A stretch of 64,000 bases of DNA from Balamuthia mandrillaris. Lineage: Eukaryota > Discosea > Longamoebia > Balamuthiidae. The position numbers and the translations under genes were made by a program. Every line of letters starts with the position of its first letter. Within the stretch, counting starts at the first letter, position 1. Location of the stretch: assembly GCA_031835245.1 (NCBI GenBank), contig JAVKOQ010000252.1:7501-71500 (forward strand), in the 5' to 3' direction. The notes below the pieces were generated by a model. The model saw only the letters and a list, made by a program, of their open reading frames with translations, was not told the DNA's origin and did no database searches. Below, in pieces: positions 56,507-64,000 of this stretch.

Positions 56507-58338
56507 CTAAAAGTTGAAGCCTCCTTTGGGGGGAGCCTGGGGGGCGCCAAAGGTGAATGTTCCCTGGGCAGCGTCCACGTTGGGGGCAATGTTTTGGTCC
56601 TCTTGCTCTTGGCCGGCGTAGTAGGTTTCCAGAATCTTGACAGCCTTCTCGTAAATGTCAACGTTTTGGTGGACTTGCAACTGCTCGATCTTATCCAGGC
56701 CTTCAGCTTCCTCCACCATGTCAGCGAAACGATTTCGCGTACCGGCATTCTTCGCATCATCTTCACCAACTTTGAGGATGTTTTCGATGCCTTCAAGAGC
56801 TACCGTGATGATTCGAGGATCAGAGGCGTTGAGGAGATCGCAAAGGGGCTTGATGGCGTTGCAGCTAACAAGGAAACGGATCTGTTCTGGAGAGCCGCCG
56901 CTCGTCGCGTTGGAAATAGCCCAGGCAGCTTCTTTCTTGATGTCGAACTCAGCATTAGCCAGCAAGTTTACCAATGGAGGGAAGATATTGGCATCGACCA
57001 CGTTCTGAATTTGAGCCTTGTTGCCAGCGGTAATGTTGGAGATGGTCCAGCAGGCCTCCTTTTTTATCCCCTTCTTGGGGCTGTTGAGGAGGGAGAGGAG
57101 GCACGGAAGGGCGCCGACGTTGACAACAATTTGTGTCTGCAAGTCGTCACCAGTCACAATGTTACCCACAGTTCGCAAGGCTGGTGTTTTGACAGAGTAA
57201 GAGGTATGCCTAAGAGACCAACCACAAAATAATGATTAGTACGAGGCCTCCATTAGAACAAAATTCAAACAGGCAAAGGGGACGCACATCAACAGTTCCA
57301 CCATGCGCCTGCATACGCCTGCTTCGATGACTTGCTGGATTTTTTCGTTGCTACCATCAGAGAGGTAAGAGAGTGCCCAGCAGGCATCGGTCAAAACCTC
57401 CTCGTCGGTGGAGTAAATAAGGCGCGCAAGGGTTGGCAGGGCGGGGCTGACGAGTTCGAAAGGAGGTTGGGGCTTGCCACGACAAAAGTTGGAAAGGGTC
57501 CAGGTGGCATTGCGGAGCATGGACAGTTTAGGAGATTCCATCAAATTTTGAAGCAGGGGACTAAGAGCACCATGTTGCAAAACAAAGTCGCGGCACTGAG
57601 GCGAGTCGCCAGCAATGTTACCTAAAGCCCAGACGGCCTGGTGTAATACAGTTAATTGTTTTTTTAATAATCAGTAAGTTAAGCGGAGGGGGGGGGGTAT
57701 TTTCAGTGGTACCTGTTCGCGCACATCGTCGTTGGGGGAGCTCAAAAGTTGGACGAAGATAGGGACCGCTCCTTTTTCTATAACGACGCGGGTTTGTTCA
57801 GAAGAACCAGAAGCAATGTTGGTGAGTGCCCACGCAGCCTCGAATTGAAGCTGAGGGTTGTCATGGTAGGTCAGGAATTGTACAAAGCGGGTAACCACTC
57901 CTGCGGCTATGACCTCTTCGATCGGGGGATTTCTCTCAATTGACAGCAGTTTTCGGAACTGGGTGGTAAACTCCAATTGCTGAAGAGGGTCATCTGAGTT
58001 TACTCCAGCCACCATCTTTGGCAAGCTTTCCAACTTTGGTTTTTTTTTTTGAAAATAAAGTTAGGCCTAAAAAAAACACACGCGCACTCACACACAAATA
58101 AAATATCAACCTTTTGGGCAATAGAAGCGTCATGGTGCTTTGTGCGAGGCTGTCCGGTAGTAGTACCAAAGTTTCTCTTTTTTGCCAAGCTTTGCTCCCG
58201 CTTGTTCTTCCTGATTCTGACAGTGTTTTCTTCCCTCTTCCGTCTAGCTTCGTCGGTGGAGATGCCCACCTTGAAGTCTTTCTTTCTGGTGTTTTCCTGT
58301 TTAGATCTAGCCCAGGCAGTGCCTTCCGTGGTGCTCAT
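56507..58338 (-). CDS. KPNA: Importin subunit alpha (karyopherin alpha)
   Basis: Four exons (58338-58111, 58033-57713, 57637-57288, 57209-56507) give 533 residues, normal for the family. An importin-beta-binding domain, basic ([20 protein letters not shown]), occupies about residues 25-70. About ten armadillo repeats follow, with the conserved W and N that line the NLS groove: [63 protein letters not shown] and [12 protein letters not shown]. The acidic C-terminus ends APPKGGFNF. It binds classical nuclear localisation signals in the cytoplasm and docks with importin beta. It is the last gene before the second AT-rich repeat region. Confidence 0.95.
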
Positions 58339-60485
58339 TGTGTATTTTAAAGGAAAAGAGAGGAAGGAAAAAACTGTAGGAGTGGTGTAAGCAAGAACTG
58401 TGGGGGGACGCAACAACAAAAACAAAAATAAAACAAACAGGGAAAAAAAAGGGGAGAAAATGGCCAACCCTGCTCGAGGGCTCAGACCCTTTTTTCCAGC
58501 CATTTTTTTTGGCGCGAATTTGGTTGGCGGTTGCTTACGCGGTTGTTCTGAAAAATTTCTTCGAAAAGGAAATTAGTAATAATGGATCGCAACAGATCAG
58601 ACCGAGATGACGTCACCACAATTTAAATCTGTTGACAACATTTACAAAACTCCTCAGCAAAAAGCAACAAACAAGAGCTTCTTCATTCATCATTGCCTAT
58701 GTGATAAAGGTGAATGGAGAACATGTGGCTGCTGCTGCCAACCAGAACAACGTTGTTACCATGGCTTTGAAGAGTTCTTGAGTTCACTTTGAAAGATTCA
58801 TCATTGCCTACCCAGAGGTCTTTGGACTCTACTAATAGACAAATCAGAGCATAGTCAGCCAAGCTTTCACCCTCCACAGTAGTGTGATGGATAGTGTCTT
58901 GTTAGCTCAGACTAGTAACACAAGCATGGAAGAAAGTGAATGAGACCAAGAATAGGCTTTTAATGAGGAAAGTGTTATGACAGTGTGTGTATATGTGTGT
59001 TTATTACTTATTCCTATTCTAAAAAACAAAGAAAAAGTTGGACTGAACCTTTCAATCCACACCACTATATGCAGTTCTACAAACATGTAAGAGACAAATA
59101 CTATGTTCTTTTTTGGTCTTGAGAGGAGTTGAAAAAGCACATGCCTCATGCAGCTCAAACAGTGGCTTTAAGTAAATAATGTTAGTGCTCTTTTGCTTTG
59201 ACAGTGTGCTGTTGTGGATTACTAAGGACAGGAATTACCATAGATGATGAGGTGTTTGGCCACTTTAAAATTTTCATCACTTAAAACAAGAGAACAAGCC
59301 AAAGAAATGAATGTAGAACTGGATGCCAAGATGTGATAGTTGAATATGTGCCCTCTCCCTGGTCTGGAGATGGTTAGATACTATCAAGGCCTGCTTTCAC
59401 ACTGAGTACTGCAGTACAAAGTGGAGCATTAATTATGTATCAAACTATGTGAGGAAACAGAACAATCAGTTAAAACTAGGCTGAGCCATGCATGAGTTGC
59501 AAGGAGGTTGGTAAGAAATATTTTCAAGAAGTTAGGACTGAGATGTTGAAGTATAACGACAAATAAAACAAAGAATGATAAAAGAAACATACTTGTGAAG
59601 TGTGAAAGGAGGTCATAGAGCAAAAACCTTGTTCATCATGATCTAGAATGAAGGCTTTTATTGGCCTACTCTTTGTGCTGACTGTAGTGCACTTGCCTTG
59701 TCCTTTCCTTCCTTTCTTCCACTGCTCATGTGCACTCTCTTCAATTGCAGCAACAGAGGAATCCTTTGAAGATAGTGAAGGGCCATCTGTGGGTTGGTAG
59801 TTTTCACCAGGTTCCATGCTGAGATAAAAGCTTCCTCAAAAGGGGTGAAGCACCCTGCTTATACAGGTATCTAGGATAATTTTTACATGGGGTGAGCTTC
59901 GTTACCAATGGCTTAGCATAATTTGACTTGAACTTAGCATTTTTGCCCATGCTATGTTCTTGCTAGTAGGCTACAAACACTTCTGTGGATTGTTGAAATG
60001 CTGGGGTTCAGTTCAGCCAAGCACTGCTGGAAAAAGAAAGGCCAGCATAGAGGCCTTTGGGATATAGAATGGCATAGTCCTTTTCTTATTTTGCTTGAAC
60101 TGGTGCTGAATGCACCACTGGCAGCAAAGGCTCCTCCTCTGTTGCTTGCTCCAATCCAATCTTCATATCCTTCTGTTATGACTTTAATTTCTGACCATAA
60201 CTCTTGTTGTTTCTGCCGACCTTTCTTCTTCTAGTTCTTCTAACAAAAGCTTAAAAGTGTAGAACAAGGTCCATTAATCTTAAGATAGTCACTAGTTGCT
60301 GCATTCAAAGTTCCCAGCACTGAAAACTGGACTCTAATGTTGGGCAGTTACTTGTTTGCCACAGACTTGACTTATGGCTGTTAGTAAACCCTTCTTGTGG
60401 AAGAAATCCCTGAAAAGATTTCTTCTTATATATATCTCTTTCTTTCATTTCATTAAAGGTCTTTTTCCCTACGCCCATCGAGTTG
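58339..60485. other. AT-rich region with retroelement remnants, no intact gene
   Basis: The first 250 bases are the importin alpha upstream region. From about 58600 the sequence is AT-rich with no protein-like frame. An integrase fossil lies at 59628-59706. The end (60420-60485) leads into an LTR with a run of TA (atatatat near 60426). Confidence 0.6.
59628..59706 (+). pseudogene. Fossil fragment of a Ty3/gypsy integrase zinc domain
   Basis: Closely matches 4828-4906 of the intact-looking element: both contain gatct(a/g)gaatgaaggct and tggcctactct followed by gtgctgactgt / gtgttgactgt. The fragment holds an in-frame stop (ctagaatgaa) and has no recognisable continuation, so it is a decayed relic. 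Confidence 0.75.
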
Positions 60486-60530
60486 GTGTCCGTTAGGTTG
60501 TTCCCCTACCAGCCTTATCACACTTGGTGA
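60420..60530 (+). repeat. 3' part of the LTR of the second retroelement
   Basis: Ends cagccttatcacact, matching the window start. It contains a TA-rich box near 60426 and is followed by tggtgacatcag, which begins TGG as a tRNA primer-binding site would. The 5' border of the LTR is not clear. Confidence 0.5.
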
Positions 60531-60647
60531 CATCAGCTTACTTTTTTCTTGGTAAGTTCAGTTTTCGGGTGTTTAACCTATTTTTGGATACTCAGGGTTT
60601 TTGGAGGAAACTTGGAGCGCTTTTATAGTAGTGTTTGATGATGTAAA

Positions 60648-62220
60648 ATGTCAGGAACTTCATCGCAGTCTGGTACAACTCCTTCTTCTGGTGCGCAGAG
60701 TGGTCCACCTTCCAGTGGTGCTATCCCTCCAGCTTCCGGCACTCCTTCCCCTATTACTTCTACAACCCTTCCCACGGACAGACTAGACGCCATTGACCAG
60801 GCTCTCTCTGAGCTTTGGGCAAGCCAAGCGGACCACAACAGGCTCTTGGTCAAGCAGACTAGCGACGCTTCTTCTTTGTCTGACTGATATCAACCATATT
60901 GATGCAAAGTTGGAAACCTTTGCAGATGAGCTCTCGAACGACATCAAACAAGCAAATGATAGTCATGATGTAGCTTTAGCAGCTCTTAACAATGCAATCT
61001 CTCAACTGCAAAACCTTCTTAAGGCCAAACTTGTGGATAAAGATGATGGTCTTGGCTCTGGGTCCAGTTCTTCATTGTTGAGCGAAGAAGAGGAAGAAAA
61101 GGAGAAGGAGAAGAGAAAACCTGCACTCAACCTTACGGCATGCCGTCAAGATTTACGACGACATACGGCCAAACACAACACTGGTGACAGCTTGGGCGAT
61201 ATTCAGCTGACGCAGAGTCTGCTTACTGCAGAAACGCTGCCGACTTTCCATGGCAAGCCAAACAAGGACCCAAACATCTTTTTGACCTCATTCGACTGCT
61301 ATGCGACCGCCGCTGGCTGGAGTCATCAGGACTATATCCTTCACTTTGAAGGACAACTTCATGACAATGCTGACGTCGTTTGCTGCTTCCTCGAGCAAGA
61401 ATGAATGAAAGGTGAGGTCCTACTAAACCCCACGGAGGCGAAAACACAGCTCCTCAACTGCTTCCGGCATCGTGACTGAGTGACTGCTAAGATCATGAAG
61501 CTTGGTAACCTCTGGATGAATGTTGATGAGTCTGTAGACGCCTGGAACTTGCGAGTGCGTACAGCGCTGCAAGAGGCTTTCCTCATGGATTTCAGCGAGA
61601 CTCAGGTCTTGGAGAAGTTTGTCACAGGCGCTGTTCCGGACCTGAAGGAGAAATTCCTTCAGCGGGAAGACATCGCTAATATGGCTGATGCCCTGAACCT
61701 CACTAGAGACTGGGAAGGATGCAAACATGCGAAAAGGAGCTTGGACCATCGGTCAAAGAGCTCAAGGTGGGAGAAGAACAACAACGACAGCAGTTCGGGC
61801 AATGATGGGAGGAAAAAGCGACCCTTTTGCTACAACTGCAAGTCAAGAGAGAACTGGACAAGAGAGTGCTCGGAAAAGAAACGTGTTGACCAAAGCAAGA
61901 AGAAGGATACTTTTGGCGGTGCTTTGCAGGACACAAAGGGCAAGTCTGGAAGCCAAAGCCAGGTGCCAGCCCAGAAGGACAGTGCTGGTGGAAGGACAGG
62001 ATCAATGAATATTGTCATCAAGAATGTGTGTTGTCTGCCAAGGATGACATTGAAGATCTCCGGAGGAAGGACAGTTGAGGCCACACTGGACTCCTGTGCC
62101 ACTGATAGCTTCGTTCAAGAAACACTTCTACCCAAAGAAGTAAGAATGAGTAGCCTACATAACGGAGATATGTGGAGAAGTGGGTTATGTCACTCTGCGT
62201 TTTCAGACGCCTACTTGTGA
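60648..62220 (+). pseudogene. Decayed Gag and protease region of the second element
   Basis: Starts MSGTSSQSGTTPSSG. The frame shifts near 60870 and stops at about 61402 and 61468, then reopens at 61480. A zinc knuckle, CYNCKSRENWTREC (near 61829-61870), has Asn where the zinc-binding His should be. A protease-like motif, LDSCATDSF, has Cys in place of the Gly after Ser. Both changes fit loss of function. Confidence 0.8.
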
Positions 62221-62377
62221 GAACATCAAGGCAACCATTGCTGTCTTGGTGGAGGATGATCTGATGCCTCACGATTTTCTCATCAGCTGGGACATTTTGG
62301 AAGCACAATGACACTGGTTGCTTCTTGCTGAGAGCAAACCTGTGGAAGGTTTGTCTTGTGACTCTGATGATGACTGA

Positions 62378-63864
62378 GTGTGCACCTCAGTCACAAAGGA
62401 GACCCAAGACGTTGTGGATGTTATCTACCTGGTGGAGCTTCTCACTAAGGAGGAGGTAATGATGGGCCTGAGAGAGCTTGTGAATGATGTGGACCTGGAT
62501 ATCAGGCAGAAAGCACAGCTTCTAGAGCTGGCCCTTGAATTCAAGGACGTCTTCTGCTACAAGCTTCCTGAGCCAGGAAGTGTTAAACTTCCTCCCCACA
62601 AGATAGTCCTAACAGATTATACCCCCATCCGTGTGAAGCCTCATAAGGTCAGTGCCAAGGTTCAGGAGACCATCGACACTGCCACAGATGACATGCTACT
62701 CATGGGTGTCATTTGCAAATCTGTCAGCAAATGGGCACACCCAGTAATCATCGTCATCAAGAAGGATGGAAAACCACGTTTCTGTATCGATTACAGAGAC
62801 CTAAACAAACAGACAGTGAAGGACTCTTATCCTATGCCAAACGTTGAGGACGAACTGAATTGCCTCCACAGCTCCAAGTTCCGGTCCAAGTTTGACCTAG
62901 CATGTGGTTATTGGCACTTCCTAATGGAGGAGCATACCACAAATATGTGTGCCTTCATTACAAAATCCGGCCAGTTTGAGCCTGTGGTTATGCCCTTTGG
63001 ACCAACCAACGCTCCAGCAACATTCCAACGAGGAATGGATGAGATCTTCGGCGAATTCAAGTAGAAGTTTTCTTGGTGTCACATTGATGACCTCATCATT
63101 TTTTCCAAGATATTTAAGGACCACCTTGTTCACTTACCCAAGGTCTTTGAGTGTCTCTGTGAGTATCGACTCTACTTGAAGGTCAACAAATGCGCCTTCG
63201 TAAAGGAGATGATGGAGTACCCTGGACACATGGTGTCTAGCAACAGAATTAGTCCCATGCAGAGCATGGTCAAGGCGGTGCAAGATTGCCCTCGCCCTAC
63301 CACCAGGAAGCAACTACAAAGCTTCCTTGGACTTGCAAACTACTATTGCAAGTTCATCCATCATCTTACCGAGATGGTGAAGCCCCTCACCGACCTCACA
63401 AGCCCCAAAACAAAAAAGTTCATGTGGTGTGACGAGCAGGAACAGGCTTTCCAAGGGATAAAGGAGGCTCTTATCAGTTCTCCTGTCCTTGCCTATCCTG
63501 ATGCTGAAAAAGACTTCTGGATCTGCTGTGATGCCAGCGATTATGCCATCGAGGGAACTCTGGAGCAGAAAGGAGAGGATGGGCTATATCACGTTGTAGC
63601 CTATGGTAGCAAGAAGCTTTCCGGTCCGCAGCTCAATTGGAGCGCTACAGAGAAGGAGGCTTATGCCGTTGTCTTCTTCTTGCAGCATTACATTCTTCAG
63701 CAGCTAGAATGTGTCATCACGGACCACTCGGCGCTGCAATGGCTGTTCTCCCAGAAAAACCCTTCCAGCAAGTTGGTGAGGTGGATTGCCAAGCTGCAGG
63801 AATTCGGCCACATCTGAGTTACCCACCGACCAAAGAAAGAACATTTAAATGCCGATAGTCTCAG
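62378..63864 (+). pseudogene. Decayed reverse transcriptase and RNase H of the second element
   Basis: RT motifs include FCIDYRDLNKQTV, PVVMPFGPTNAPATFQ and the catalytic box in WCHIDDLIIF. A TAG stop at 63062-63064 separates the palm from this box. RNase H follows (SFLGLANYYCKFI, CCDASDYAIEG, WSATEKEAYAVVFF), with a TGA near 63817. The frame continues as degraded sequence to at least 63860. Confidence 0.85.
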
Positions 63865-64000
63865 CCATGAACTGTTTGCTCTTGGTGCAGTCAACACTGT
63901 TACTTGTCCAAAGAACCATAAACAGGTTACTTTTGCAGACGGAGGGGAAGGCAGCCAGTCAGATGACGAAGACGACCATGGGATACAGTCACAAGAGAAT

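Larger units (their letters stand above)
60531..64000 (+). mobile_element. Second Ty3/gypsy-type retrotransposon, decayed, runs off the window
   Basis: Gag, zinc knuckle, protease-like, reverse transcriptase and RNase H regions in Ty3/gypsy order on the plus strand, broken by several stops and frame changes. Integrase and the right LTR lie beyond 64000. It is a different lineage from the first element: the RT box, the Gag and the LTR do not match closely. Confidence 0.88.

Overview
The window is nuclear DNA of an intron-rich eukaryote that uses the standard genetic code. Spliced genes, GT-AG introns mostly of 40-130 bases, a class V myosin with a dilute-type tail, Rab11 and Rac GTPases, LC8, importin alpha and mitochondrial precursors rule out bacteria and organelles. 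The mix of genes fits a free-living protist, most simply an amoebozoan. An early-diverging fungus or another unicellular lineage is not excluded, and no species is claimed.

Layout: bases 1-10,600 are an AT-rich island of retroelements: a Ty3/gypsy element with both LTRs, three copies of a solo-LTR-like family, a second LTR-like repeat and a minisatellite. Bases 10,600-58,350 are a gene-dense block of about 22 protein genes plus one tRNA-Pro. Bases 58,350-64,000 return to AT-rich DNA with an integrase fossil and a second, decayed Ty3/gypsy element that runs off the window end.

The gene block is almost entirely housekeeping. Energy metabolism: COX6A, NDUFS8, phosphoglycerate mutase, class III alcohol dehydrogenase and an FDX2-type ferredoxin. 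RNA and transcription: MAF1, ZCCHC8, ELL, a CHTOP-like RGG protein and WDR74. Trafficking and cytoskeleton: Rab11, Rac, myosin V, LC8 and importin alpha. Protein modification: a USP4/15-like deubiquitinase, a RING plus UBR-like protein, a tandem SET protein and a GT92-like glycosyltransferase. Less ordinary are an MT-A70 protein that looks like the MTA1 DNA N6-adenine methyltransferase clade, a SLIP-GC-like GTPase with a possible TAGT-like C-terminal domain, and an unrecognised protein ending in a ubiquitin-like fold.

For many genes I derived exon borders by hand and the spliced lengths divide by three (MAF1, RAB11, PGAM, ADH, MTA1-like, RAC, USP, RING/UBR, FDX2, NDUFS8, SET, importin). Structures of the myosin, ZCCHC8, ELL, WDR74 and the GTPase are approximate. 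The strongest observations are an apparent 2-nt micro-exon in NDUFS8 that supplies part of a [4Fe-4S] cysteine codon, sense-strand (CT)n tracts placed just after 5' splice sites in many introns, near-perfect alternation of gene direction, and two convergent genes whose stop codons overlap in one TTAA.
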